Assembly (NCBI RefSeq): GCF_020042665.1
Contig: NZ_CP083376.1
Span: 3,198,001 to 3,262,000 of the forward strand
Origin: Pseudoxanthomonas sp. X-1
Lineage (GTDB): Bacteria > Pseudomonadota > Gammaproteobacteria > Xanthomonadales > Xanthomonadaceae
Direction of reading: 5' to 3'
Length of the DNA stretch: 64,000 bases
Part shown: piece by piece, positions 8,695 through 20,813 of the stretch
Numbering within the stretch: the stretch's first letter is position 1
Layout: the number at the start of each line of letters is the position of its first letter
Notes under the pieces: model-generated
The model's database searches: none
Told to the model about the DNA's origin: nothing
What the model saw: the letters and a program-made list of their open reading frames with translations, nothing else
Made by a program: the position numbers and the translations under genes

Positions 8695-9384
8695 GTGCAG
8701 AAGCGCATCCTGATCGTCGATGATGAACCCGCCATCCGTGACATGGTGGCCTTCGCCCTGCGCAAGGGCGAGTTCGAGCCGGTGCACGCCGGCGATGCCC
8801 GTGAGGCCCAGGGCGCCATCGCCGACAAGGTGCCCGACCTGATCCTGCTGGACTGGATGCTGCCCGGCACCAGCGGCCTGGAGCTGGCGCGCCGCTGGCG
8901 CAAGGATGCGCTCACCCGCGAGGTACCGATCATCATGCTGACCGCGCGCGGCGAGGAAAACGACCGCGTCGGCGGCCTGGAAGCGGGCGTGGACGACTAC
9001 GTGGTCAAGCCGTTCTCCGCGCGCGAACTGCTGGCCCGCATCCGCGCGGTCATGCGCCGCTCGCGCGAGGACGAGGAGGACGGCAGCATCGCCCTGGGCG
9101 CGCTGCGCATCGACGGCGCGGCGCACCGGGTGTTCGCCGAGGACACGCCGGTGCCGATCGGCCCGACCGAGTACCGCCTGCTGCACTTCTTCATGACCCA
9201 TCCCGAGCGCGTCTACACGCGCACCCAGCTGCTCGACCACGTCTGGGGTGGCAGCGTCTATGTGGAGGAGCGCACCGTGGACGTCCACATCCGCCGCCTG
9301 CGCAAGACGCTCGAACCGCACGGCGTGGACAACATGGTGCAGACCGTGCGCGGCTCGGGCTATCGCTTCTCGGTCTCCACTTGA
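8695..9384 (+). CDS. phoB: Phosphate regulon response regulator PhoB
   Basis: An OmpR/PhoB-type transcription factor, 229 residues. The receiver domain has the acidic pair in IVDDEP (residues 9-10), the phosphoacceptor Asp53 in LLDWMLPG and the lysine in VVKPFSARE. A winged-helix DNA-binding domain follows from about residue 130, with RVYTRTQLLDHVWG and VDVHIRRLRKTL. The start is GTG at 8695, giving (M)QKRILIVDDEP as in relatives; no ATG fits. phoR follows after 133 bases. Activated by phosphate limitation through PhoR. Confidence 0.96.
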   Translation: MQKRILIVDDEPAIRDMVAFALRKGEFEPVHAGDAREAQGAIADKVPDLILLDWMLPGTSGLELARRWRKDALTREVPIIMLTARGEENDRVGGLEAGVDDYVVKPFSARELLARIRAVMRRSREDEEDGSIALGALRIDGAAHRVFAEDTPVPIGPTEYRLLHFFMTHPERVYTRTQLLDHVWGGSVYVEERTVDVHIRRLRKTLEPHGVDNMVQTVRGSGYRFSVST

Positions 9385-9517
9385 GGCCAGGAACGAGCGC
9401 CGAGGACCGAGGATCGCGTTGGCCGCTGCGCGGCCAGGACGTGCCAGCTTTCGCTCGCTCCTCGTTCCTCTTGGTTCGTTCCTCGTCCTGTCACGCGTTC
9501 TGACTCACAATCCCCAC

Positions 9518-10848
9518 ATGCCTCAGCACCTGCGCTCGGCCTGGAACCGCACCCTGTTCCGCCTCGCCACCCTGCTCCTGATCGTCGCGGTCGTCGGCTG
9601 GCTGGCGGGCGCGTTCTGGCCGGTGCTGGCGGTCGGCGCGCTGTGCGTGGTGGCCTGGCAGTTCCTGCGCCTGCGGGCGGTGCTGCGCCGGCTGACGGCA
9701 CGCGCGCGGATCAAGCCGGCCGAAGGCGACGGCGTGTGGAACGAGCTGGACCGCCTGCTGCACCGTGGCCAGGTCGAGATGCGCACGCGCAAGCGGCGCC
9801 TGCTGGCGATGCTGCGCGCCTACCGCGCCGCGGCGGCCGCGCTGCCGGACGCGGTGGTGGTGATCGACCGCAACAGCCAGCGCGTGCAGTGGTTCAACAA
9901 GGCCGGCACCACGCTGCTGGGCCTGCGCCATCCGGCCGATCTGCATGCGCCGGTGGTCGATCGCCTGCAGCCGCTGCCGATGGCGCACTGGCTGAGCGCC
10001 GGGCGCAACGCCGAGCCGATGCTCGACGCCGCATCTCCGGTCAACCCGGACCTGCGCCTGAACCTGCGCCTGATCCCCTACTCGGACCAATACTGGCTGC
10101 TGGTGGCGCGCGATGTCAGCAAGCTCAACCGGCTGGAGGAGATGCGTCGCGACTTCGTGGCCAACGTCAGCCACGAGCTGCGCACGCCGCTGACCGTGGT
10201 GCACGGCTACCTGGACATGCTCGACGCCGACGAGATGCCCGAGTGGAAGCCGATCCTGGACGAGATGCAGAAGCAGTCCGCGCGCATGACCCAGCTGGTC
10301 GAGGACCTGCTGACGCTCTCGCGCCTGGAAGTGCAGGACAGCCTGGCCGACGACGCCATCGCCATGGCCCCGATGCTGGCCACGCTGCGGCGCGAGGCCG
10401 AGGCGCTCAGCCGCGGCCGCCAGACCGTGGTGGTGGAAGACAGCGGCGACATCGACCTGCGCGGCTCCAACAAGGAACTGCACAGCGCCTTCTCCAACCT
10501 GGTCAGCAACGCGGTGCGCTACACCCCGGCCGGCGGCACGATCACCATCAGCCTGGCCCATGAGGGCGCCGGCGCGGTGCTGAGCGTGCGCGACACCGGC
10601 TACGGCATCCCCGCCGCGCACCTGCCGCGCGTCACCGAGCGCTTCTACCGCGTGTCCACCAGCCGCTCGCGCGAGAGCGGCGGCACCGGCCTGGGCCTGT
10701 CCATCGTCAAGCACGTGCTGAACCTGCACCAGGCGCGGCTGGAGATCGAGAGCGCCGTCGGCCAGGGCAGCACCTTCTCGGTCCACTTCGGCCCGGCGCG
10801 CGTGCAGCCGCGCGAAACCGCCTTCCCCTTTCCGCAGAGCCTGCCCGC

Positions 10849-10852
<4 letters not shown>
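9518..10852 (+). CDS. phoR: Phosphate regulon sensor histidine kinase PhoR
   Basis: A 444-residue membrane sensor kinase. The N-terminus has two closely spaced hydrophobic segments (residues 12-45), then a PAS-like region around residues 100-200. The phosphoaccepting His219 lies in NVSHELRTPLT; the N box (NLVSNAVRYT), G1 (DTGYGIP) and G2 (GGTGLGLSI) boxes are all intact. The start is the ATG at 9518. Its TGA overlaps the ATG of ppk1. Together with PhoB it should sense phosphate supply through the Pst transporter, which is not in this window. Confidence 0.95.
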
Positions 10853-12930
<2,078 letters not shown>

Positions 12931-12979
12931 GGCCGTGCCCGCCGGTCCAGGCACGGACGAGGGAGCGGCTTCGGCTACC

Positions 12980-14521
12980 ATGCGCGCCATGCCTTTCACG
13001 CTCCTCGAGACCCTTTCCAGCCCGCTGCAGGACAACGACCAGCTGGCCGCCGTGGACCTGGGGTCCAACAGCTTCCACATGGTCGTGGCCCGCTACACCC
13101 AGGGCCAGCTGCGCGTGATCGATCGCCTGCGCGAGACCGTGCGCATGGCCGACGGCCTGGACGCGCGCGGCGGACTGTCGCAGGAGGCTCACCAGCGCGC
13201 GATCGACTGCCTGTCGCGCTTCGGCCAGCGCATCCGCGAGCTGCCCGCCTCGCGCGTGCGCGCGCTGGCGACCAACACCGTGCGCCGGCTGGCGCTGCCG
13301 CAGAGCTTCCTGGTGCCGGCCGAGGCCGCGCTCGGCCACGCCATCGAAGTGGTATCCGGCCGCGAGGAGGCGCGCCTGATCTACCTGGGCGTGGCCCAGG
13401 CGCAGCCACCGAAGCCGGGTACGCGCCGGCTGGTGATCGACATCGGCGGGGGCTCCACGGAATTCATCATCGGCAGCGGCCTGCAGCCGCTGGAGCGCGA
13501 GAGCGTCCAGGTCGGCTGCATCGCCAGCACGCGGCGCTTCTTCCCCGGCGGCAAGCTCTCGCGCAAGCGCTGGATGTCGGCCCTGACCGAGATCACCGCC
13601 GAGCTGCAGCAGTTCGCCCAGCAGTACCGCGCGCTGGGCTGGCAGGAGGCGATCGGTTCGTCGGGCACGGCCAAGGCCATCGGCGACATCTGCGCGGCCA
13701 TGAAGCTCACCAAGGGCGCGATCACCGCCGAGGCCCTGCCCCAGGTGCGCGACCGCCTGCTGCAGGCCGAACGCGTGGACCAGATCGACCTGCCGAGCCT
13801 GAGCAAGGACCGCCAGCCGATCATCGCCGGCGGCGTGCTGGTGATGGAGGCGGCGTTCCAGGCGCTGGGCATCGACCGGATGATGGTCAGCAAGGCGGCC
13901 ATGCGCGAAGGCATCCTGTACGACATGCTCGGCCGCCGCGGCAGCGACGACCCGCGCGAGCTGTCGGTGGCCACGATGATGCAGCGCTACGGCGTGGACA
14001 CCGAGCAGGCCGACCGCGTGGATGCCACGGCGCAGCGGCTGTTCGAGCAGGTCGCCAAGGTCTGGGACCTGGGCGAGGACGACGCCCGCCTGCTGCACTG
14101 GGCCGCCCGCCTGCACGAGATCGGCCAGGCCGTCGCGCACAGCCAGTACCACGTGCACGGCGCCTACCTGCTGGAGCATTCGGATATCGCCGGCTTCTCG
14201 CGCCAGGAACAGCTGATGCTGGCCGCGTTGGTGCGCACGCACCGCCGCGGCATTCCCAAGACGGCCTTCGACGCGCTGCCGGACCGCCGCATCCCGGCGG
14301 TCCGGCGCCTGGCGGCGCTGCTGCGCCTGGCGGTGCTGCTGCACCGGGCGCACGACGCCACGCCCATTCCGACCCTGGAACTGACCGCGGACGGCGATAC
14401 GCTGCGCCTGCTCCTGGACAAGCAGTGGATCGACGCCCGCCCCCTGCTGCGCGCGGACCTGATCGGCGAATCGGACGATATGCCCGGCCTGGGCGTGGCC
14501 TTCAAGCCCTTCGTCACCTGA
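12980..14521 (+). CDS. ppx: Exopolyphosphatase (Ppx/GppA family)
   Basis: Removes terminal phosphate from polyphosphate, balancing ppk1 upstream. The 513-residue product has the sugar-kinase/HSP70-like ATP-grasp-type fold: phosphate-1 motif AAVDLGSNSFHMVVA, IDIGGGSTEFI, and GSSGTAKAIGDI. An HD-like helical C-terminal domain follows (HWAARLHEIGQAVAHSQYHVHGAYLL). ATG at 12980 is used; ATG at 12989 three codons later is an equally good start. It is about 50 bases after ppk1, most likely the same transcript. Confidence 0.95.
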   Translation: MRAMPFTLLETLSSPLQDNDQLAAVDLGSNSFHMVVARYTQGQLRVIDRLRETVRMADGLDARGGLSQEAHQRAIDCLSRFGQRIRELPASRVRALATNTVRRLALPQSFLVPAEAALGHAIEVVSGREEARLIYLGVAQAQPPKPGTRRLVIDIGGGSTEFIIGSGLQPLERESVQVGCIASTRRFFPGGKLSRKRWMSALTEITAELQQFAQQYRALGWQEAIGSSGTAKAIGDICAAMKLTKGAITAEALPQVRDRLLQAERVDQIDLPSLSKDRQPIIAGGVLVMEAAFQALGIDRMMVSKAAMREGILYDMLGRRGSDDPRELSVATMMQRYGVDTEQADRVDATAQRLFEQVAKVWDLGEDDARLLHWAARLHEIGQAVAHSQYHVHGAYLLEHSDIAGFSRQEQLMLAALVRTHRRGIPKTAFDALPDRRIPAVRRLAALLRLAVLLHRAHDATPIPTLELTADGDTLRLLLDKQWIDARPLLRADLIGESDDMPGLGVAFKPFVT

Positions 14522-14703
14522 CCGCCGCGATCGTCGCCCCACCCGGCGCGTCTCCTGTACAGCGATTCTGACCGACTTGCGCCCGGCGCTGGTCGCTTGT
14601 AACAGCGGCCAATGTTACGTTTGGCTGAACTAAACAGGCAGGACCGCGCTGGTGTCGACGTTCCTGTGCCTGGCATCGGCGATGTCCACGGAGGGCCTGC
14701 TGC

Positions 14704-15957
14704 ATGGTGCACGACAAGTCGGAAGACCTCATCCAACGGGTGCTGACGCAGATCACGTCGGCGTCGATCTCGATCGACCGCAACATCGAGAAGATCCTGG
14801 GCGTGCTGCGCGACCACCTGCAGATGGACGTGGCCTTCGTGTCCGAATTCGGCTCGCGCGATCGCATCTTCCGCCACGTCATCAACCCGGTGGGACGCGT
14901 GGTCATCAATCGCGGCGACACCATGTCCATGGACGCCGGCTACTGCCCGCGCGTAGTTGATGGCCGGCTGCCGTCGCTGATTCCCGACACTGCCCGCGTC
15001 CCCGAGGCGATGCGGCTCTCGGAAACGACGGACATCCCGATCGGCTCGCACCTGAGCGTGCCGATCCAGCTCTCCGATGGCAGCGTCTATGGCACATTCT
15101 GCTGTTTCGGCTTCGCGCCCAAGCCCACGCTGGACGAGCGCGATCTGCACGTGATGCGCGCCCTGGCCCAGCTGGTCGCGCTGCAGGTCGAAGGGGATCT
15201 GGATGCGGTGCGCCACCACAACGAGAAGCTCGCGCGCATCAGCGACGTGCTGGAAATGGGCCAGCCGCGCGCCGTCTATCAGCCCATCTACCGGCTGCAC
15301 GATCGCGCCCTGATCGGCGTCGAATGCCTGTCGCGCTTCGACATGGAGCCCAAGCGCTCGCCCGACGCGTGGTTCAACGAGGCCAAGGAGATCGGCCTGG
15401 GCATGCGCCTGGAGATCAACGCCATGCTGACCGCGCTGGATGGCCTGCGCGACATGCCCGGCGATTTTTATGTCTCGGTCAACATTTCGCCGCAGACCCT
15501 GGTCGCCCAGGACATCCTGGACTACCTGGATGTGATCGAAGCCGACAGGCTGGTGCTGGAGCTGACCGAGCATGCGCTGGTGGACGACTACCCGCCGCTG
15601 CAGGTGATCATCGAGCGCCTGCGCGCGGCCGGCGTGCGCTTCGCGGTGGACGACGCCGGCGCCGGCTACTCCAGCATGCGCCACATCCTCACCCTGCACC
15701 CGGACATCATCAAGATGGACATCAGCCTGACGCGCGAGATCGACCGCGACCGCGCGCGCCAGGCGATGGCCGCGGCGATCGTCGGCTTCGGCCGCCAGAC
15801 CGGTAGCCATATCACCGCCGAAGGCGTCGAGACACGCGAGGAACTGGAGGCGCTGCAGTCGCTCGGCGTCGACCAGGGCCAGGGCTACTACCTGTCCCAT
15901 CCGCTGGGGCAGGACGACCTGCGCACCCTGCTGCGCCCCGATACCGCCCTCCCCTGA
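14704..15957 (+). CDS. GAF-EAL protein, probable cyclic-di-GMP phosphodiesterase with ECL in place of EAL
   Basis: A 417-residue soluble protein. Residues about 15-165 are a GAF-like sensor domain (FVSEFGSRDRIFRHV, GSHLSVPIQLSDGSVYGTFCCFG). The EAL domain starts near residue 185. The signature is E207-C208-L209 instead of EAL, but the other catalytic elements are present: VNISP, LELTEHA, DDAGAGYS (normally DDFGTGYS), IIKMD, ITAEGVET and QGYYLS. The metal and general-base residues look complete, so activity is plausible. It is transcribed alone. Confidence 0.88.
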   Translation: MVHDKSEDLIQRVLTQITSASISIDRNIEKILGVLRDHLQMDVAFVSEFGSRDRIFRHVINPVGRVVINRGDTMSMDAGYCPRVVDGRLPSLIPDTARVPEAMRLSETTDIPIGSHLSVPIQLSDGSVYGTFCCFGFAPKPTLDERDLHVMRALAQLVALQVEGDLDAVRHHNEKLARISDVLEMGQPRAVYQPIYRLHDRALIGVECLSRFDMEPKRSPDAWFNEAKEIGLGMRLEINAMLTALDGLRDMPGDFYVSVNISPQTLVAQDILDYLDVIEADRLVLELTEHALVDDYPPLQVIIERLRAAGVRFAVDDAGAGYSSMRHILTLHPDIIKMDISLTREIDRDRARQAMAAAIVGFGRQTGSHITAEGVETREELEALQSLGVDQGQGYYLSHPLGQDDLRTLLRPDTALP

Positions 15958-16058
15958 TCCGCGCCCGCGACCCGTCGTGGCTTTCATGCAACTGACATCG
16001 CGCTGACATCGGCGCTGCATCCACGCCTCCCACCCTGTGTCAAACCCGGGAGGCGCCC

Positions 16059-17201
16059 ATGCGCTACGCGATCGTCACCGAGACCTATCCGCCGGAAGTC
16101 AACGGCGTGGCCCTGACCGTGCAGGGCCTGGAAGACGGCCTGCGCCAGCGCGGCCACCACGTCAGCGTGGTGCGCCCGCGCCAGGAGGGAACCGGCGACG
16201 CCTCCCCGGACACCCTACTGGTGCGTGGCGCGGGCCTGCCGCGCTATCCCGGCCTGCGCTTCGGCCTGCCGGCGCCGCTGCAGCTGAAGGAGCACTTCCG
16301 CGCCTTCGCCCCCGACGCGATCTACGTGGCCACCGAGGGCCCGCTGGGCTGGTCGGCGCTGCACGCCGCCCGGCGCCTGGGCATCCCGGTGGCGACCGGC
16401 TTCCACACGCGCTTCGACCACTACATGGGCGACTACGGGCTGCCCTGGCTGCAGCCGGTCGCGCTGGGCTGGATGCGCCGTTTCCACAACCGCGGCAACG
16501 CCACGCTGGTGCCGACCCACGAACTGGCGCAGTGGCTGCAGCACCAGGGCTTCGGCAAGGTCAAGCGCCTGGCGCGCGCGGTGGATACCGGCCAGTTCCA
16601 TCCGGAATTCCGCAGCGACGCGCTGCGCGCGCTGTGGGGCGCGGGCGAGGCCACGCCGGTACTGCTGTCGGTGGGGCGCATCGCCGCCGAGAAGAACCTG
16701 GGCCTGGCGGTCGAGGCCTTCCGCGCCCTGCAGGCGCGCGTGCCGCAGGCGCGCATGGTCTGGGTGGGCGATGGCCCGGAACGCGCGGCGCTGCAGCAGG
16801 CCCATCCGGATTTCGTGTTCTGCGGCGTGCAGCGCGGCGCCGAGCTGGCGCGGCACTACGCCAGCGCCGATCTGTTCGTGTTCCCCAGCCGCAGCGAGAC
16901 CTTCGGCAACGTGACCCTGGAAGCCATGGCCAGCGGCCTGGCGACGGTGGCATTCGACTCCGGCGCAGCGCGCGAGCATCTGCGCAGCGGCCTGCACGGC
17001 GCGGCGGTCGCCGAGGACGCGCAGTTCGTGGCATCGGTGCTGGAACTGGGCGGCGACGTACAGCGGCTGCGCGCGATGGGCGCCGCGGCGCATCAGGCGG
17101 TGCAGGCATTGCAGCCGGCCCAGGTCGCCGCTGACTTCGATGCCCTGCTGGCAGGGCTGGCCCATCCCCGCGAGGAGCCCGCCGATGCGCTCGCCGTCTG
17201 A
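16059..17201 (+). CDS. Glycosyltransferase family 4 (GT-B fold) protein
   Basis: A 380-residue cytoplasmic or membrane-associated glycosyltransferase. The N-terminal domain opens with MRYAIVTETYPPEVNGVALTV. The C-terminal domain has LSVGRIAAEKNLGLAVEAF and the donor-binding FPSRSETFGNVTLEAMASG, with the E-x7-E pattern typical of GT4. This arrangement is close to enzymes that glycosylate lipids such as SqdX or PimB types, but donor and acceptor cannot be told. The start follows GGGAGGCGCCC. It overlaps the following PAP2 gene by 17 bases. Confidence 0.88.
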   Translation: MRYAIVTETYPPEVNGVALTVQGLEDGLRQRGHHVSVVRPRQEGTGDASPDTLLVRGAGLPRYPGLRFGLPAPLQLKEHFRAFAPDAIYVATEGPLGWSALHAARRLGIPVATGFHTRFDHYMGDYGLPWLQPVALGWMRRFHNRGNATLVPTHELAQWLQHQGFGKVKRLARAVDTGQFHPEFRSDALRALWGAGEATPVLLSVGRIAAEKNLGLAVEAFRALQARVPQARMVWVGDGPERAALQQAHPDFVFCGVQRGAELARHYASADLFVFPSRSETFGNVTLEAMASGLATVAFDSGAAREHLRSGLHGAAVAEDAQFVASVLELGGDVQRLRAMGAAAHQAVQALQPAQVAADFDALLAGLAHPREEPADALAV

Positions 17202-17730
17202 ACTCTCACTGCCGCGCGAAGCCCACGTGTGCCTGCTGGCCAACCGCCTGGGCCGCCGCAGCGATGTGCGGCGCTTCTTCGCCATCGTCAGCCGCCTGGG
17301 CGACGGCGTGTTCTGGTACGCGCTGATGGGCGCGCTGATCGTGTTCGACGGCTGGCACGGCCTGGCCGCGGCGGCGCACCTGGCGGCGACCGGCGCGATC
17401 GCGCTGGTGCTGTACAAGGGCCTCAAGCGCTGGACCCGGCGGCCGCGGCCGTTCGCGTCGGATGTGCGCATCCAGGCCTGGGTGGCGCCGCTGGACGAGT
17501 TCTCCTTCCCCTCCGGCCACACCCTGCATGCGGTGGCCTTCACCCTGGTGGCGCTGGCGCATTACCCGGCGCTGGCGCCGCTGCTGCTGCCCTTCACCGC
17601 CTGCGTGGCGACCTCGCGCGTGGTGCTGGGCCTGCACTATCCCAGCGATGTGCTGGCGGCCACCGCGATCGGCATCGGCCTGGCCGCGCTGGCGCTGTGG
17701 GTGGTGCCGGGGGTCAGCCTGTTCGCCTGA
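17185..17730 (+). CDS. PAP2-superfamily phosphatase
   Basis: A 181-residue membrane phosphatase, probably acting on a lipid phosphate. All three parts of the PAP2 signature are seen: KGLKRWTRRPRP, PSGHT and SRVVLGLHYPSD. Five hydrophobic segments surround them. The ATG at 17185 lies inside the end of the glycosyltransferase gene, implying coupling and a shared pathway, perhaps glycolipid synthesis with lipid-phosphate removal. It ends 17 bases before the convergent hflX. Confidence 0.9.
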   Translation: MRSPSELSLPREAHVCLLANRLGRRSDVRRFFAIVSRLGDGVFWYALMGALIVFDGWHGLAAAAHLAATGAIALVLYKGLKRWTRRPRPFASDVRIQAWVAPLDEFSFPSGHTLHAVAFTLVALAHYPALAPLLLPFTACVATSRVVLGLHYPSDVLAATAIGIGLAALALWVVPGVSLFA

Positions 17731-17746
17731 GGGCGCCGCGCCAGGC

Positions 17747-19117
17747 TCAGGCTTCCCACTGCTCCACTTCCACCGCAGGCAGCAGCGGACGCAGGGCCTC
17801 GCCACCGGGCTGGGAAAGCAGCTTCTGCGCGTCGCTGCGCGCCATGTCCAGGGTCAGGCGCCAGCCGGCTTCTTCGTGGGCCTCGCCGCGCACGGCCTCC
17901 AGATCGAACAGGCGGGCACGCAGCCGGCCGGCGCTGGACGGCAGCAGCACTTCGCCGCGGATGCGTTCCAGGCCCAGGCGCTGGGCGAGCGCGTCCTGCA
18001 GCAGGTCCAGGCCGACGCCGTCGCGGGCGCTGATCCACACCCGCTCGCGCGCCAGGCCGAGCGTGCCGGGCTCGGTCGTCTCGTCAGGCGCGCCCTCGGG
18101 CGCGTCGTGGCGCGGCTGTGCGCCCTCGATGCGGTCGATCTTGTTGAACACCAGCAGCTGCGGGATGTCGCCGGCGCCGATCTCGTTCAACACCAGGTCG
18201 ACCTGGGCCATGCGCTCCTCGCGCAGCGGATCGGCCGCGTCGACCACGTGCAGCAACAGGTCGGCCTCGCGCGCCTCGGACAGGGTGGAACGGAAGGCGG
18301 CGACCAGCTCGTGCGGCAGATCGCGCACGAAGCCGACCGTGTCGGCCAGCACCACCGCGCCGCCGGCCAGGTTCACCCGGCGCACGGTGGGATCCAGCGT
18401 GGCGAACAGCTGGTCGGCCGCATACGCCTCCGCGCCGGTCAGCGCGTTGAACAGAGTCGACTTGCCGGCGTTGGTATAGCCGACCAGCGCCACCCGCGGC
18501 AGTTCGCTGCGCACGCGCGCCCGGCGCATCTGGGTGTGCTGCACCTCGACCTTTTCCAGCCGCTTCTGCAGCTGGTCCACGCGCTTCTGCAGCAGGCGGC
18601 GGTCGGTTTCCAGCTGGGTCTCACCCGGGCCGCGCAGGCCGATGGAGCCGCCGCGCTGGCGCTCCAGGTGAGTCCAGCCGCGCACCAGGCGCGTGGCGAT
18701 GTGCTTGAGCTGGGCCAGCTCGACCTGCAGCTTGCCTTCGTGGCTGCGCGCGCGCTGGGCGAAGATGTCCAGGATCAGCCCGGTGCGGTCCAGCACGCGG
18801 CGCTCCAGGGCCTTTTCCAGGTTGCGCTCCTGGCCCGGGGTCAGGGCGTGGTTGACCAGGATCAGGTCGGCGCCGGTCGCGTCGGCCGCGGCCTTGACCT
18901 CCTCCAGCTTGCCGCTGCCGATGAAGGTCGAGGGGCTGGGGCGGTCGGCGCGGGCGGTGACGAGCGCGGCGATGGTCGCGCCGGCCGAGCGCGCCAGCTC
19001 GGTGAACTCCTCGGCGGCGTCCTCGTCACTGGAGGCGGCGGCGGTTCCCCCGCGCACCGGCTGGATCAGCAGGGCGTGTTCGCCCCGGCGGGAACGTTCG
19101 AACAACTCGGTCGGCAT
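17747..19117 (-). CDS. hflX: Ribosome-associated GTPase HflX
   Basis: HflX binds 50S and splits stalled ribosomes under stress. The 456-residue protein has an N-terminal HflX domain with its glycine-rich FIGSGKLEEVKA, a coiled coil around residues 155-190, and a G domain with G1 GYTNAGKST, G2 LFATLDPT, G3 DTVGFVRDLP and G4 FNKID. It is the last gene of miaA-hfq-hflX, an order shared across gammaproteobacteria. Confidence 0.96.
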   Translation of the reverse strand: MPTELFERSRRGEHALLIQPVRGGTAAASSDEDAAEEFTELARSAGATIAALVTARADRPSPSTFIGSGKLEEVKAAADATGADLILVNHALTPGQERNLEKALERRVLDRTGLILDIFAQRARSHEGKLQVELAQLKHIATRLVRGWTHLERQRGGSIGLRGPGETQLETDRRLLQKRVDQLQKRLEKVEVQHTQMRRARVRSELPRVALVGYTNAGKSTLFNALTGAEAYAADQLFATLDPTVRRVNLAGGAVVLADTVGFVRDLPHELVAAFRSTLSEAREADLLLHVVDAADPLREERMAQVDLVLNEIGAGDIPQLLVFNKIDRIEGAQPRHDAPEGAPDETTEPGTLGLARERVWISARDGVGLDLLQDALAQRLGLERIRGEVLLPSSAGRLRARLFDLEAVRGEAHEEAGWRLTLDMARSDAQKLLSQPGGEALRPLLPAVEVEQWEA

Positions 19118-19247
19118 CGGTCACGGCAATCACGGACAAGGTCCACAGGATGGTGGCGACCATGCCCGGCTTCAACCGCCGGCGGGCGCCCGCGGCGCCC
19201 GTTCCGACCAATGGACGCCCGACGCTGATGCGGGCGACAAGGGGGGA

Positions 19248-19532
19248 TTACTCGTCTTCGGGATCGTCCGAGGCCGGTTCAGCACCGTCCGCGCCCGGCT
19301 GGACGTAGCCACCGCCCGGCCCCACGCGCACGTTGCGCGCCGGCACCACGGTGGAGATGGCGTGCTTGTAGACCATCTGGCTGACGGTGTTGCGCAGCAG
19401 GACCACGAACTGGTCGAACGACTCGATCGTGCCCTGCAGCTTGATGCCGTTGACCAGGTAGACCGAGACCGGAACCCGCTCGCGCCGCAGCGCGTTGAGG
19501 AAAGGATCCTGCAGGGATTGCCCCTTGGACAT
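19248..19532 (-). CDS. hfq: RNA chaperone Hfq
   Basis: A 94-residue Sm-like protein that pairs small RNAs with mRNAs. Sm1 and Sm2 are complete: [22 protein letters not shown] and the YKHAIS motif. The C-terminal tail is acidic and ends [10 protein letters not shown]. The start is MSKGQSLQ at 19532; the six codons before it are not conserved. It sits between miaA and hflX. Confidence 0.97.
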   Translation of the reverse strand: MSKGQSLQDPFLNALRRERVPVSVYLVNGIKLQGTIESFDQFVVLLRNTVSQMVYKHAISTVVPARNVRVGPGGGYVQPGADGAEPASDDPEDE

Positions 19533-19681
19533 GCGAATGCTCCCGCCCATTCTTTCGATGGGACTGTTCTTGTAATGGGCCGGCGCGGTGACTGCTCCCC
19601 GAACCGCGGCCGGTCAACCGATATTACACAAGGCCGGCGGATTGACCAGACGCCGCGTCGCGGTTTTCGCCAGCCGTCGCC

Positions 19682-20638
19682 TCAATGGCCCAGAAACAGC
19701 GCCAGCGCGTCTTCCAGCCCGGCACGCTGGGTCGCGGGATCGAACCAGCGCAGGTCCGGTCGTGCACGCAGCCAGGTGAACTGGCGCTTGGCCAGCTGCC
19801 GGGTGGCGGCGATGGCGCGGGTGCGGAAGTCTTCCGCGTTGCCCTGCCCGTCCAGGAACTCCCAGGCCTGGCGGTAGCCGACCGCGCGCACCGCCGGCAG
19901 GTCCAGCGGCGCCGGGGCGGCCTGCATCTGCGGCAGCGCCCGCAGCGCGCGCACTTCATCGAGGAATCCGGCCGCGAGCATGCTGTCGAAGCGCTGCGCG
20001 ATGCGCGCATGCAGCACCGCCCGGTCGGCCGGCGCCAGCGCCAGTCTGAGCAGGCGCACGGGCAGGCGCGCGCCGCCGCGACCTTCGGCCTGCCAGGCGC
20101 TGATCGGCTTGCCGCTGAGGCGGTAGACCTCCAGCGCGCGCTGGATGCGCTGCGGATCGGTCGGCTTGATCCTGGCCGCTGCCTGCGGATCGACCTGCGC
20201 CAGCTGCGCGTGCAGTGCGGGCCAGCCTTGGGCGGTGGCCTCGGCGGCGATGGCGGCCCGCAGCGCGGAATCGGCCTGCGGCATGGCGGCCAGGCCTTCG
20301 GTCAACGCCTGGAAGTACAGGCCGGTACCGCCCGCCAGGATCGGGATGCGGCCGCGCGTGAGGATGGCGTCGATGGCGGCGCGCGCATCGAGCGCGAACT
20401 CAGCGGCCGAATACGTCTGCCAGGGATCGCGCACGTCGATCAGGTGATGCGGCACCCGCCCCTGCTCCTCGGCGCTGGGCTTGGCCGCGCCGATGTCCAG
20501 GCCGCGATAGACCAGGGCCGAATCGATGCTGACGATCTCCCCCCCCAGCCGCTGCGCCCAGTCCAGCGCCAGCGCGGACTTGCCCGAGGCGGTGGGCCCG
20601 AGCAGGGCGATGGCAGGCGGCGGCAGCAGGTTCGACAT
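19682..20638 (-). CDS. miaA: tRNA dimethylallyltransferase MiaA
   Basis: Transfers dimethylallyl to A37 of tRNAs reading UNN codons. The 318-residue product has the P-loop [11 protein letters not shown] near its N-terminus, the [16 protein letters not shown] segment and the [10 protein letters not shown] motif. The start is ATG at 20638 ([14 protein letters not shown]); the frame is open 50 codons upstream without conserved sequence. First gene of miaA-hfq-hflX. Confidence 0.96.
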   Translation of the reverse strand: MSNLLPPPAIALLGPTASGKSALALDWAQRLGGEIVSIDSALVYRGLDIGAAKPSAEEQGRVPHHLIDVRDPWQTYSAAEFALDARAAIDAILTRGRIPILAGGTGLYFQALTEGLAAMPQADSALRAAIAAEATAQGWPALHAQLAQVDPQAAARIKPTDPQRIQRALEVYRLSGKPISAWQAEGRGGARLPVRLLRLALAPADRAVLHARIAQRFDSMLAAGFLDEVRALRALPQMQAAPAPLDLPAVRAVGYRQAWEFLDGQGNAEDFRTRAIAATRQLAKRQFTWLRARPDLRWFDPATQRAGLEDALALFLGH

Positions 20639-20813
20639 GCGCGACAGTCTGCGGGGTGTCGGGCGAGGGGTCCATTGCGCCAGGGGCGGGCTTAGTCGGC
20701 GCTTGGCGATCGACCTCTCTCTGAAGCCCATGAACGCGAGCCGGGAAGGTTTCCCGGGAAAGCCCATCGCCGCCATGGCGGCTGCCACAGGAGCGGGTTT
20801 CGGCCTCAGGCCG

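Noticed and set aside
9385..9517. Imperfect GGAACGAG/CTCGTTCC repeats between phoB and phoR as an attenuator
   Set aside because: Arms are imperfect and there is no T-run or leader peptide. It resembles the short GC-rich intergenic repeats common in this family.
14599..14618. GTAACA/TGTTAC inverted repeat before the GAF-EAL gene as a regulator site
   Set aside because: Six-base arms with an 8-base gap do not match a known operator such as the Clp/CRP site (TGTGA-N6-TCACA), and no second copy was seen.
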